A stretch of DNA of 64,000 bases from NCBI GenBank assembly GCA_027186245.1, contig CP114487.1, positions 12,271,001-12,335,000 on the forward strand. The letters run 5' to 3'. Source of the stretch: Coriaria nepalensis. Its lineage: Eukaryota > Streptophyta > Magnoliopsida > Cucurbitales > Coriariaceae. Both the position numbers and the translations under genes were made by a program. The notes below the pieces were generated by a model. It was given only the letters and a program-made list of their open reading frames with translations, searched no databases and was not told the origin of the DNA. Shown in pieces: positions 37,665-51,100 of this stretch (position 1 is its first letter; the number at the start of each line of letters is the position of its first letter).

Positions 37665-38700
37665 CGACTATCTTCCTCTAGCACTAGCTTGCCTTGCTTC
37701 TTGGACTGAGTGGGTCAAAAAGTATCCTAATAAACAGACCTTTTGTAAGTCTTGATCACTTTTACTGAGATTTAACGAGATATATTTCTTGACAATAAGA
37801 TTATACTGTTTAAAAATTCCAACATTAAATCAAACGTGTTGTTGTAGAATAAAACAGTAGTAATTATTTTGTATGTACCGTTTTCATTGTAAAGTTATAG
37901 GCATTAAGAACTTTTAAATTTTAATATGAGACACGTGAGTTAATACTATATATTAAAAATCACATGCGGCAAAGACAGGTTCAAGCATAAAAGTGGGCCT
38001 GCGCTGGCCCAGCTTCTAACACAAATCCCCATTCGACCTGTTGGGCCTCAACCATCGTACGGGCCTCAAACGGTTCACGGTTCACTGTTCAGTTGCACCA
38101 GTCTGTCCTGCGACTTTCATCTTCTTCACATCCTTCTCTACGGGCACCTCAATTGATCCAGATCTATTATCAACTATATATTACTCCTCCTCGTAGCTTA
38201 AACTGGACAATGCCAGTTTGCCGGTAAAGCACTTTCAACTTTCAAGTTTACTGGCTTGTTCTGCCGACTGTAAGTGATATCCATCGACTATATTAACCTT
38301 CTGAATCTTTTGTTACAAATTGAGATTCTGAACTTGATTCATAGATTCGTCGTCTTTCTGCTCTTTTTAGCTTCAACTGCCAGTACACTATAATTCACAG
38401 CTTGTTTTCTGGGTATAACCAGATTGTGTCTGCATAGTGAACTAATAACCAGCTGAAATCACAATAAAAATGATCTAACAATGGTGATGGAAGTATGACG
38501 TCCTCATATGACTTGCATAACAATGCTACAGGGACATACCTGTTTGGTGTAATTCTTGTGCTATGTGCTGAATTTGGTTCTCACTCTCTTCACATATTAT
38601 TTGGCTTAGAGAAACTGTTTGGAGTATTTGGGTGCCCCTCAAAGCCTGTAGGCTGTAGTCCCGCGGTTGTGCATCTGACTGATTGCAAATCACAGGTTTA
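37665..38700. other. Spacer with a promoter-like segment
   Basis: No gene is recognised. At about 37995-38065 there are several GGGCC words, then a pyrimidine-rich leader-like stretch and an ATG at about 38211 with GTAAAG shortly after. This looks like a plant promoter with a first exon, but I find no downstream exon that fits. The open frame 38495-38701 has no recognisable features. Confidence 0.3.
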
Positions 38701-38709
38701 GGTCTGTTT

Positions 38710-39180
38710 TAAAGGACGATATGGGCCTCTACTGGGCCCATCTCTGAAGTTTTATTGGGCCATGTTTGGCCCAAGTTATTAAATGATTAGGCCGCAGCTG
38801 GGCTCAATATTGATTCCTGTGTCAGTTCCGGATTAATTGGGCGGCGTGGGGGCTCAAATTTGATTAATGGGGCAAAAATTGTGACGAATTTAATTTATTG
38901 GGCCAACGATAGTACCAAATTTGATTTACTGGGCCAACGTAGCCCAAATATGATTTATTGGGCCAATTTTAGACTCAATTATTATTTATTGAGCCGATGA
39001 TTAAGCCCAAATTTGATTGATTGGGACAACTAGGCCTCAATCTAATTTACTGGGTAAAAGATAAGGCCCAAAGTTTGAATTAACTGGGCTCTTCAGAACC
39101 GATATGGGCCATGAGGAGGCCAGTTATGGGTCAGAAATGGGCCCAAAATCTATATTTGTTGGGCTATAAGTGTGCCCTAA
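38710..39180. repeat. Degenerate tandem array rich in TGGGCC/TGGGCT words
   Basis: A run of loosely repeated units, roughly 25-50 bases each, built around TTTGATTTATTGGGCCAA. More than a dozen GGGCC, TGGGCT or GCCCAA words occur in both orientations. Spacing is irregular and the units diverge, so this is an old minisatellite-like block or repeated element tail. Confidence 0.7.
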
Positions 39181-39184
39181 ACCT

Positions 39185-39849
39185 TCAAGTGACAAATGTG
39201 AAGATTGCAACTGAAAATATAAAGGTCAGACTTCTCTGAATACACTTAAAATGCAAATGCAAGTGCATTTAAGAGATACGTCCACTATTTATCCAACATA
39301 TGCACGAGGATATGTATGATCCTAGATGAAAGTAAGGTGAAGGTTCCCTCAAGTACACTTGCATCGTGTGCAAGAATCCTAAGTGTACATAGAAGTACAT
39401 CCAAATGATGCAGCGGGTGCAAACAGAAAATCATACAATTCTATCCCTTGGGAAAATACTACTGGAACGTACGATATCAAGGTCAAATAGCAACTAAAGA
39501 ACTGATCTCTAACTTGGTGAAAATAAAAATGACTTGGAAATCTGAATCTGCACCAACTCTGGTTATAGAACGGCCTCAATAAGATGATATCTGACTAACC
39601 ATTCGTTATAGCTGCCTTGAAGCCCATCCTTTCCCCCTCAACTGAAAGATCCGACTCTGGATAAATCTGAACATTCTCAAAGAACATTTTTTCGAACTTA
39701 TCTCCCAATCCATGGTGTATGTACACACATGCGCTACAAATATACAGTGCCAGTTTTCTGTCCGTTTCCCTTTTTGGCTGGGCTAGGGACAGGAGATATA
39801 CTTGTTGGCAGAATCGATTAGCAAAGCAAGGGTCAGTGCATTGCTTTCT
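39185..39849. other. Spacer and 3' flank of the O-fucosyltransferase gene
   Basis: No gene is seen; the right part should contain the 3' UTR of the minus-strand O-fucosyltransferase gene. Confidence 0.4.
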
Positions 39850-42800
39850 TTAGTCTGAAAGCAGCTCCTCCAACTCAGGTTCATCAGAGTCATTAGTGTC
39901 ATAATCGAAACCTGTTCCATTGAACAGTCCTTTCTCTTGAAAATCTACTTGATCTTCTTCATCTGAATCAGGCCATTCTGGCTCATCATCGATGTTTTGA
40001 TTATCAACTGCCACACCTCTCTTTGTTGCATTATTAACTTTGCCGTATTTTCTAGGTTCTGTATAAATCCTTGCCTTGGCCATAGGATCTTCACATATAC
40101 ATGAGGATGGGTTCTCGTGGAACTCACCCCTGCCTGGCCTTACCTCATCTGGCTCCCCCATGAAGCCTCTTTGGTATGTTCTAACCCGAGAAGAAAATGC
40201 TTCCCATGTCATGTTTTCTTTGCTCGAGAACAATCGATAAAGTTTCTTTGCGTTTGGACGAATTGTAGGTTTGTGCCCAAAGTATCTCCTGAAATTATAA
40301 CTTAAAAGAGTTGGTGAGACAAACAGGAGAGAGGCATGGAGGAAACAGAAAGATTGCATACCTTCTTCCAGCTAGTATTCTAGCCATATTCCCATTGTTA
40401 TTGGTGACAAATACATCACTTTCATCACAAACTGTAAAGTCGAGAGCAGCCATACGAGAAGAATATGAAGAAAATGGTTCCAACTCCTCCCTAGTGGCTA
40501 TGGTCTCCTTTGAATAGAAATTAGGAAAAAGAGCCTTCAAAGGTGCCAGAGTCTCATCACCTCCATATACTTCTCCAGATGCAACGTAGATATGAGCATC
40601 ACTGCCATATCCAAGTGCTCTCAGCATCAGACCAACTTCTTCAGGAGTAAGTGGACATTTTCCATGCCTCCTTTCTTTGTCAGGATTGCTTATCTGCAAA
40701 GCAAGCCCAATATATATGTGAAGTTTGTCTTTCCTTCATAGATTAAACTTTAGGGTTGCTTTTAATTCTAGTAAAAAAAAAAACAAAAGACCTTATTCTT
40801 ACATGCAAGGTTTTCCATCGCTTCCGTATTGCACCAAGTTCTTTCCTTTCCTTTTCTCCTCCACCATAGTAACACCCTGAGAATGCAAGCATATCTGGTT
40901 CGAACCTGTGCAAAAGACACATTAAATTGCATAAAAACTATTCCATGAGCACCGTAATACACACTTCTACTGAATCATACATGGTTGTGAAGTGTCAATG
41001 GAGGCCAAGTTCTGGCTAAAATGAGTCATGCCGTTCACCATTTGTTTAAGAAATGTAGATAAGTGGATATGAAGGAATTTGCTTGTATTCATTTCTAAAG
41101 GAACTTTATTATGTGCTTTACAATCTATGTTGTATCCATGAAGTTATATATTCACATCTGTACAAACGGTCCCCCACAACTATATTAGAAATATATTCAA
41201 CCAAATCAGATGATAAAAACAGCTACAAGGCAAAACAAAGTAAGAGTTATACCAAGCTAGTATCCAATAAAACATTCATAAATCATATAACAGGAAAGCA
41301 GATGCTATGGTACCAAATGGACATAAGACTTGATATATTTAGAAACTAGGTAATTAAACTATATGTAAATCCTTCGCGAAAATTTCACTGTTCAGATATC
41401 AAGGATTTGAGATAAACAGGATTACCTCAAGTGCAGTGCAATGTAATGCTTGCCTCTCATCCTCATCCGGTGAACCAGTTCTTCACCCATTACTCGTATT
41501 GGATCAGTGAACCTTAAGGCATGGTAATTCACTCGGCATCTCAATTTCTGCAAATCTTTATCTAGCTTGTTTGCGAGTCTGTAATCAAACTTAGTGAGCT
41601 GAATAGCCTGTCATATGAAATCAATAAACGCCATCAAGATAATAGCACAAAGTAATAGTCTTGCAGCCAACAAGTATAACAATTCTAATTACCATTCATC
41701 AAGTGAAAGAGAATGGTTTAATTCAGGGATTCAGGAATGTAATTTAATATCATAAAGAAGACTGACAGAAATGTTGAAATCAAGATCTAAAATAACTTGT
41801 CCCTGTCTTGTCAAATAAAGAATGTTTAGAGAATTGAAAACTTACATGCCTTTTCATAAGAACAGGTAACACGCGAGACTGATAGCATTTTTCACTACAT
41901 TTTCTAGGAACACGCATTGAATGAGGAGTCCATGATTTTCCTCCCTTTTTCGGGAGGTGCTTAATGATTTTAACATCCTTGGATAGGAAGGATATAAACC
42001 AATCCACATCAAAGATCTCTGAAAAGTCGCTGCATGAGAACAAGAGAAAAAATTGGAATTTGATATTGCAATGGGTAATTGCACTTGAATTTGTTAATCG
42101 TTCAGGCTGCAGTCATTATTTTTGATCCAGCTTGCATATAATTAAGTAAATGGAAGCATTTATTTTCAACCCATAACCCACCTCGCATCTTTCCAGAAGG
42201 ACTTCTGATCGAGTTTAGGAATGACAAGAGTGGCATTTAATATTCGAGCAGCAGCGACAGAATCTGTAATCTACCAAAAAGAAGATTTAACCAAACAAAA
42301 TCAATCAAAACTGTTAGAATTAAAAGCCAGGAAGAATACAAGCAAAAAGACCATGGAAACTGTAATGTAATGCAAAGGAAACAGTATTTGCTCACTGCAA
42401 CAGACTTACTGTACAGCTTTACAAGTCAAACATGGAAATCAGAGACTATTTAACTACTTACCTTCAGAATCAGACCACCTTGAGCAGTAGATTATTTACT
42501 TCAAGCTATTGTATCTATGTTTATGGAGAGGGTAGTGATGCAGTGTTGAATCATAAAAAGTCTAGGCATGTAGTATTAAAGATGAATATCCAGAAACTTA
42601 CTCCAGTTCTTTGTTGATTTAAACCTCCACTAGTTGCAATCATCAAGTAACGATTGGGATGGGTAACAACTTCAGCTTCTGCAACATGATATACTTGTGA
42701 TCAAATTAACACGATAAAATGCATTAGAAATTGCATTTACAGAAAGTAATGTTTCAAAACACGGGATATCATGCTACTATAAGCGATATTACCAGATTTA

Positions 42801-43540
42801 AGAATATATATATATATATATTTTTCATTTTCAAGAGTAATGGTTAAGAACATAGACTTAAACAACTGAAAATATGATGCTCTGAGACGTGTGATCAGCC
42901 TTAGAACCTCAGTGAAATTTGAAGACACCCACGGCTTTCAATTCTAAAACTGGAGGGAGATAAAAGAAAAACCTAATATGGCAAACTCACTTGAAAACTT
43001 GTTGCTAGCATTGCTACATCCATAGTAGAGCTTAGAATTTCTGGAACTCCAGAGATCCCGACCAGATCTACCTCCACCGCTCTTGAATTGAAATAAGAAA
43101 TAAGAAATTAACAAAAAAAAAAAAAAAAACGTTTAGCTATGAAAGATTGAACAAGACCTAACATGAAGCCACAAATAACAAAAGACGCTTGGTCTCGAAG
43201 TGCAAAATCCTAACCGGAAAGCGAAACACTGAGACTCCAATCTCACCGTCTACACCAGCATTGAGCTGAAATCGAAATTCCAGGTGTAATGAGTCATCAA
43301 TTACATAGACATTAAATTAATTAATTATCAAGCAGAACAGTTTCACCGAGATGCTTAAAGAAAGAGATGAAGTACCGATGAGTGATAGCGGAGGTGATCG
43401 GAATCTAAGGGGGAAGGGGCGAGAAAAGATAGAAGAGCGAAGAAGAGAAGGATAGCACCGAAGCTGACAGATACGATCGGAACAAGAATCCGAAATCGAT
43501 GAGTGTTGTGGTTGCGCCGCCGCTGAAATCCCATGCTCAT
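39850..43540 (-). CDS. Plant protein O-fucosyltransferase family (GT65-like)
   Basis: A multi-exon gene starting at ATG 43540 (MSMGFQRRR) or 43534 (MGFQRRR). One membrane anchor (LVPIVSVSFGAILLFFALLS) follows a basic tail, giving a type II Golgi topology. Exon 2 (43265-43215) is short. The body has DLWSSRNSKFYYGCSNAS-like sequence, YLMIATSGGLNQQR (the donor-binding start), DSVAAARILNATLVIPKLD, HLRFEPDMLAFSGC (family signature), ISNPDKERRHGKCPLTPEEV, DAHIYVASGEVYGG and CDESDVFVTNNNGNMARILA. The C-terminus is strongly acidic, ending ELEELLSD. Plant members are Golgi enzymes thought to add fucose or other sugars to wall or secreted proteins; the acceptor is unknown for most. No stop or frameshift was found between exons. 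The exact total length was not computed. Confidence 0.92.
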
Positions 43541-43544
43541 AGTA

Positions 43545-43960
43545 TGAGCTCAGGTGTTTTCTTATAGTCTCCCTTTCTCTCTCTACTCTGATTGGGCGGG
43601 AGAGAGAGAAATGCGTAGGGAACACCACCAGTCTACCCCCTAAAAAATGTCAAACTCCGCTACTGCTGAAACGAAAAAAAAATAAGGATAATTAATTATA
43701 AAAAAAACTTTTTAAATATATAAAAATTATATTTTCTGATTCTTACTCAGTAATAACGATCGGCCACTTAGGACACTACTGTATATGGTTGGTTGTTATC
43801 TTGTTTCGCAATACTTGCTAAAAAAAACGAAAAAAGGGAAATTCAGAGCATCGAGATTTCTTGTTTCATACTCCAAGCAAATCTAATCTGAAAGACTAAA
43901 ACATAGGAAACTTGTATCATACTTCAATGGATATCCATTTCCTTTCCTCCTTCATAACGT
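43545..43960. other. O-fucosyltransferase promoter
   Basis: No gene is seen. A CT-rich leader on the coding strand lies just upstream of the O-fucosyltransferase start. Confidence 0.4.
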
Positions 43961-43967
43961 TTGGGAT

Positions 43968-44470
43968 ATGGCAAGCAAAGCAGATACACGTCCAATAACA
44001 CTGTCCAACCAAAAGCGAAGGAGGAGAGAGGAGGAGTGAGACAAGTAAGGGAAGCCATAAATAAAGTGAATAGTGATTTCCTAAAGAGCCTGCAGGGTTA
44101 CGGTGTGTTTCTCAAACTCTCTGAAGTTCTGAAGGAGGTTGCAAGTGAGATCATGAAAATGGGAACATCTGGATCTGGTGGACCGGTGGTGGAGTGGATT
44201 ATATTAGTTTTTCATGTTTATGCAAATTTGGTATATACGACACTGATCTTGGGTGGGGAAATCCACGGTGCAGCTTCTAGGGGCTCAGACAGCCCCTACG
44301 TCAATTTTGTGCTGCTCTTTGACACAAAGTCGGGCGATGGAATAGAGGCATGGACTAATTTAGTAGCAGATGCCTTGGACATCTTGGAAAACGATACAAA
44401 GCTTCTTCAGTTTGCTTCCTCGGATCCAAGCCCTCTGCAACTGGCACAAAGCTTCTTTATTTGCAATTGA
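43968..44470 (+). pseudogene. Orphan coding relic with a frameshift near its start
   Basis: An ATG at 43968 opens MASKADTRPITLSNQKRRRR and stops after EEE. A neighbouring frame that has no ATG continues smoothly with EERGGVRQVREAINKVNSDF, LQGYGVFLKLSEVLKEVASE, VVEWIILVFHVYANLVYTTL, DSPYVNFVLLFDTKSGDG and DILENDTKLLQFASSD, ending at 44470. The natural reading is one protein of about 165 residues or more, broken by a one-base change in the purine-rich tract near 44010-44035. I do not recognise the family. It contains one hydrophobic stretch. It may be a dying gene, or a live gene if the base is a sequencing error. Confidence 0.5.
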
Positions 44471-44474
44471 GTTT

Positions 44475-45108
44475 GTGTTTGGCTCATCTTATTTCACTTG
44501 CAGAGCAACAGATAATCTAATAATTTTGACCCATTATTGGCTGTTTCATTGTTTAGTTGGTAAGATTCGGCATTGATACATCAACCAGCAGCCAACTCCG
44601 GCGTGTCAGCTTAGTTATCCTCATCAAGCCACTTACTTAATTTCACCGTGTAAGTGACCCGAGATTGGACTTTAATTCTAAGATTATCATTGACAGCCTC
44701 CGGGGATTTCAATTGTGTATTTATTGACAGGCTAAAGTCGTAGAATTGTAGAATTGTATTCATTGACACGATCAAGTCATAATAAAACTATTGTTCCTTT
44801 TTTAATTAATGTATATATAGCCTTGATCTCATGAGAGGAGAGTACCAATTGAGATTCAAAGAGTGAAACACCCAAGAAAAAATGAACAGGTAGTATAACA
44901 GAGGTAATGTAAGAGACCAGAGCCTGATAGAAACAACAAGCAAAACTTCTACCAACTCAAGTTGCCGAACCTATATAACGCATCCACTATTTACTGTAGT
45001 AAATGGCGGATACTTGAAAGAGAGAAAAATCTGAACCAGAGCTTCATTCCCATCAATGAGCATGGCTTTCTTCCGAGTGAGAGAAGCACCATACATGATT
45101 GAGCAAGG
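44475..45108. other. Spacer and TSR1 3' flank
   Basis: No gene is seen; the right part probably carries the TSR1 3' UTR. Confidence 0.4.
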
Positions 45109-48100
45109 TCACTGTGAAGCATCAAGTGGGAAGAGATGGTCTGGCCACTTGGGATAGGCACGCTTGTACAAACTCATGCACACAGTGTCATGCTGCTGAA
45201 GGACTCCATTGAAAACACATTTCATTGCCCCTGAATCACCAAAAAAAGAAAGGCAAAACAAAAATAAAACTGTAATTACTAACCCATCAAAAGCCTACAA
45301 ATACACATTTCATTTAATGTGATCGTCATGTGGCAAACCAGATTCCACCATAGGCAGAGAAAAATGCAAGATATCCTTCTAAGGTTTATGTTTGGGAAGA
45401 AGAAGACACACCATGTGTGCCAACAGATTCCTTTATACGACCCCGGCGACCACATTTGCTCCACACTTCCACAGGCTGAAATCGTACAACCATAAAGTAG
45501 TAAAATTTACAGCAGTAATGGCATTAAACCAACAAAGAGAAAACATTGATGTGAACAGCTGCTAAGACACTTGCCTTGAACCACTTCACGTCATCTGGAT
45601 TATGAAACATATATCGAACAGTAGCTTTCAATTTGGACACTCGTTGAGGATAACTGCATATAGGAACAGAGTAAGTGAGTAAAGAGTACTTGATATTTCA
45701 CGAGTTATTCATAGAACCATTAAATTAGAAACCTCAAATCTATATAACTATTACAATCTTCACGCAGAGATCCATGAATGATAAAATCCATCACAGAAAT
45801 TCACACGATTGGGACTCTATGATCACTACGTTTAAGGGAAGCAACAAGGACGGAAGGTGCTCTTTTTTTTTTTTTGTGGAAAAGTATCTAGTATTTTATC
45901 TGAGAGCAATTAAGACTCATCAGATAAAGGAACTGGAGAGGGGTTCGCAAGACCCCTACCAAAGACCAACCATAAAAACAAAGAAAACAGTGGGGATGTA
46001 AGCCACCTCCAACCAGATTAAATGAAAAACCAGAAGAAGAAATCAAAGCCAAAAAGAAACACAGTACAGCAAATGCCTAAGAAATGGAAAGCAAAAATGA
46101 CTAGTTCCAAAAAAGACAAAGGTATTAATCCTAATATATCTGAAATGCTCCAAGGTATTAATCCTGAAACATCTAGTGAAAAGGTTAGCTTATCAGATTC
46201 GGATCAGCTGGAGTCAGCATTCAGAACTACCGAGAGCAATATTATTATTTAATGAAGAATTGTCAAATTCAACATAAAAACCACACCAAGTTACCCAGAT
46301 AAAATAATTTTCTTCAGGATTATCCTGTCTGGATCAATGCTCCGTAGAGACCCAACAGCAGCAACAGTCAATGCAGCACCTCCTTCCCCACTCTTCAAGG
46401 CTATCAAAGGAAGCGGAGGGAAAGAAATTGGAGCATAGATTGATGCCATGGCAAATTGTCCTGGACGTAGAAACCTCTCCATCTTGTGCTTATCTGAACT
46501 TATGTTGTCAGTTGAAAATATGGGCCTGCAAATTCATGGAAATGACTTATGAACTTGCATAACAATCAATTATTGCAACTCAAAAAGGAACTAGTAATTG
46601 ACCTTCCAATAAATTGCCGAAACCCGACGTGAAACACCAATTCTTCTTTTGCTTTGATAGGAGCACAGTATGTGTCATGCTTCTTTATGCTGCAAGAAGT
46701 TCAAGCCCTAAAAAATCCCTAGAAAATAAATAATCACACTAGGCAAGTGGTAATAGTAACTCACCTGAAATGCTGGACAGACATTTTGGATTCATGCTGG
46801 AGAAGGCCACATGCTGTAACAGGCATAGTCTTTGCTACCACGCACAGCTTGGACGCTACACTGACTGGTACTTCCTTCAGATGCAGCCTTACATATGAGC
46901 TAGGCGTACAACAATCCCTGTTTTCTTGCCACAAATCTAAAGCTTTAGCAAGAACAAGTTTTTGTGTCCTTGCGAAGTTATCAAATGCAAAAATTCGGGC
47001 ATATTCCGGAGGTAGGGATTCCTAATACTCAAAGGTAAAAGAGAAAAAGAAAAAACAAGTCAGACAATCTTTAATGATCAGAATCAAAAAGCTATTGGAG
47101 ATACCAAGAAATTTACTTTGGGATCCCATGCAGACGTCCTAAATGATTTGAGACCTCTATATTTGGCAAAGCGTTTTCTAGCAGGAACATCTAATGGTGT
47201 GTCCACTTCGTCCGGGAATTCTGGAACATGACCAATAGTCATTAGTGATAACCAAAACAATAATATAAACAAAACAAAACAAAAAAGATACATTCGTTCT
47301 AAGAAATGCACTCTTTTTTAGTACACATAAACCTGTTTTTCCACATAAATGAGTAGCCTCCAATCCAAAAATTTATGGAGAAAAAAAAATCGATCAGATT
47401 CACTGCTTTGAGAATCTCGTAAGAGAAAAGATTTACCCTCATCCTCAGCATGTGCATCTTTAATTTTCTGAATCTCATCTTCTATCTGTTCCCTTGTTAA
47501 GTTCTCGCCCTCCTGCATTGAAAGGAAATCATTTACATTTTCAGCGTAAGCAATACACATCATAATATCATCCATCAAGTGCGTTGTAGGAATTCGGAAA
47601 AGAAAATCAGAGTGTTTTAATTTGATGCAGGCAACCTATTTCAAATAAAAGGGATTTTAAGTGCTGCAATAAGAAAATTATTGGTGGATGATGGTGGTCT
47701 CCAAAATTACATTTCCTCCACTTAGGCACATCTATAATCAGTAGCTCTTTCCATTAGTACACCAATTACGCATATTTAAAGCTAATTCTTTAGTTTTATT
47801 TTTATTATAATTTAGATAGAAGCTCAGCGCCTATACACATGGGAGGAAATAAGATTGCAAAAATAATTGTTAACAGCTATGAGTAACACAAAGTCAGAGG
47901 TAACCCTAATTTAGAAACCAAGGTGGATCCATACAGGTAATCCCAATAATTTACTTGGTGGATCCAAGTTCACTGTTTTTTTTTAATGGAACAGTCATTT
48001 GATTATGTAATTACTCAAATCATTGCACCAACATGCACACTGTCAAATGGTGATTGTGAGCATAGTTAATGTGATAGTAATAGTATAGAATCATACTACC

Positions 48101-51100
48101 ACACGACTCTGCAGATAAAGGGTTAAAACTCACCATCACAACAGAATCCACATCGGTTTCTTCATCGAACTCCTTCGAATTTAAGGAAGTTTGATCATCA
48201 CTGGGGTCTGAATAATAGGTGTCAACCTGACCAGGAAAATCACTCTCTCCTTCATCCAGTACCATTCCATCATCAACTTCATCATCATTTTTTGAGAGTT
48301 CCTCATCAGACCCATCAACAATCCAAGCAGCCTGTATGGTTTAAGAGTAGACATGTTAAAGAGCATCTTCAATGAATTACACGCTTAATCACAAAAGAGG
48401 AGGAGGAGGATGATAAACCTGATAATCCGAAGTGCCTCGAGGAAGCGACCTCTTTTTTAGATGCTTTTCAGTTTTATTCCTATCGGCCTCAGCCATTTCT
48501 GCCTCTGTTGGCCACGTCTATGAGCAGGAACAGTATTGCATAAATAAAACTTGCACAAGTGTAATTATTCCCTACTGATAATTACACAGTTTAGCAAGCA
48601 CTGACATCATGAGGATTATAATTTAACAAACGAAAAAGCCAAAATAAGAAAGTATGTATCAACAAACAGCCACTGCCACAATAATAATCCTTCTCAACAT
48701 GTCACTCAAATATAGGATGCGACTACTATCCATTTTTGACACGGTTAACCATTTTATGGAACTAACAGCTGGAAATACAAAATATCTCTTTCCACAAACA
48801 TATGGGAAGAAAACCTCAAATATGAGCACAGTGCATATTTTTACCATACGGATAGCAATATGTTTTCTTTTGTCTGTGCATAATGACTAAAAACTTAAAT
48901 CAGTAGTGGCTTGATTCCATAAGGTAATCTCATATGATTACTACCATAACAGGTTCCTTCATCTTTTATAATATAGCAATTTGACATTGTTGAATCTCAT
49001 AGTAAAGAATCAGTGCATGGAGATATAAGAGTTACTTTGAAAATTTTACCTGTTCTCCGGCAAGAGGATCGGGGACATTCTCATTCAGTAACTGCTCCTG
49101 CTTCTGAGGATCTGGTACCAAGGAATGAAGAATCTGGGATATGAAAAAAAGAAAGAATGAGTCAGCAGATAATTAGAACTTATAAGTCAACTTCAGATGT
49201 CGCAGATGTGGGGTTAAATAGTGTATCTAGTAATATCATTCTCTAAATAAAGTAGAACATATTTTGCAGCAAAGAAAAGTAAGGGAAACTACTGACAATC
49301 TGCTGAGACTAAGAGTAGCAAAAATAAGAAAGATATCGACTTAGAAAGATAATGCCCCATAATAGTCAGTGTATCATTATTTTCCTATATTTCATAGCAG
49401 TCACTACCTCTCCTTCATCAGAGTCCATGACATCCTGATTTTTTTTGGGATTTAGAGGACAAGGATCCTTGAGAATTTCAATTTTGCACAACTGGAAATC
49501 ACCAGCTCCAGCAACATGAACCTAATGTAAGGGAAAGTAAGCATAGCCATCTTATACTGGAAACAAAGTTATAGGCAATGAATGAAGTAGACTAGTAGTT
49601 ACCAGCTGATTCACAGAAAGGCCACAAGAACGCAGAAAACCAGTGAGGTGAACTGTACATTTTCCTGAGTTATTATCATCAGCCATCATTGTAACCTACG
49701 GGGAATGAACCCAAGGGATCAATAAGTAGACACAAAGTCAATAAGGATGAAACTTTTATCGGGATAAAAGAGGTACAGTGCACATGCACTGACCCATCAC
49801 TGATAACTTTATCCTTTCTGCTTACTTGGTACTAAGTAAAATATAGTTTACGGAATTTTGTAGAAGAAAAAATAGCACCTCTTGAGACATCAAATAAGAC
49901 CGTTGAGTTCTCCAATGAGGAACCACGAGCTTTTGCGCCTTGAAATGCCACATGAACTATAGTTTGTGACAGAGGAACGCATGATTAGCATATACTATAT
50001 AAAGCAGTAGACCAAATAGGTAACCAGTAGATATAAACCTTGTGCAAGTCATCCCTTTTATCTGCAGGATAAAACTTACAATCCTCCGGAAATTCAGAAG
50101 CAATACTAGAAACACACATTTTCTTGCAATCGTGCAATTTTTTTGTCTCAGTAGGTAGATCCTGCCAAGAGAAGAAGTTTCCATATCAAGCCTATGTCTC
50201 TGAAAACATCGCCAATGGTAAGCAAACATAAAAAACCTTACACGTAGAAGGACTGCAGTGCTAGGTAAACCAAGAGACCTCAACACTGAAAGGCATTGAC
50301 TTCCAAAGGAGTCAATGTAGTCAGATGTGCCTTCTTCACTGGAAGAGCTAGATGAGGCCACAAAAGCAATCAAATCGGCAACCTACAATATGAAGAGTTT
50401 CTAAGAAGTAACAAAGCTTCATCATAAACTTGATGTACTGCAGAACAAAAATACACAAGTGTAGGAAGACTTGTCACACCTTGGCCATCTCCATACATGA
50501 TGGTAAGTCCCCATGAGGTGCCTTCAGCACCTACAGTGTTTAACTTGAGTTAGATACTCACAAAATCATACATCAATTGCTTTATACTTATGTTTTCTTC
50601 ATCATCCCAATATTTAAAAAAAAAAAAAAATTCATAACTTCAAAGACAGGGAGTTCGCATTCCACTGACACGATCAACATATTAACATTAAACCCAAAAA
50701 AATCTTCCTGCATTCTCTTATACATACCATTATGGCAAGATTATTTAAATTTTGCAGTGTAAACATGGTGGAGACAGTGCATACCGTTGCCCTCAGCTTG
50801 TACTCAGAAGAAGCGACTGTTGATGACGAAGCTTCAGGATGTAATAACGACAAGAGTTCTTCAGCAAGAGAATTTAGCTCCACAGAAGCAGAGAGCCCAA
50901 AGAGAACCTAGTATTAATACAGAAAACAACATAACAGGCAGGGTTTAGACAGAAAAAAGATCAATCTTCTGTGAAAATCCAGACACTTAAATAACTAACA
51001 ATCACTCGAGGAGAGCTATTTGATCCAGACAAAGCTCTTTTCTCCTTTATAAATGCCGCCTTTTTCTGATCCCGTAGCTACAATAGATGAGGGGTATGGG

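Noticed and set aside
38460..38560. A GTGATGG word near 38482 as the C box of a C/D snoRNA
   Set aside because: No D box or terminal stem was found at suitable spacing.
44152..44470. Treating the open frame near 44 kb as an intact gene from its first in-frame ATG
   Set aside because: That start would drop the well-formed upstream part, which continues in frame without an ATG; a frameshifted longer gene explains the data better.
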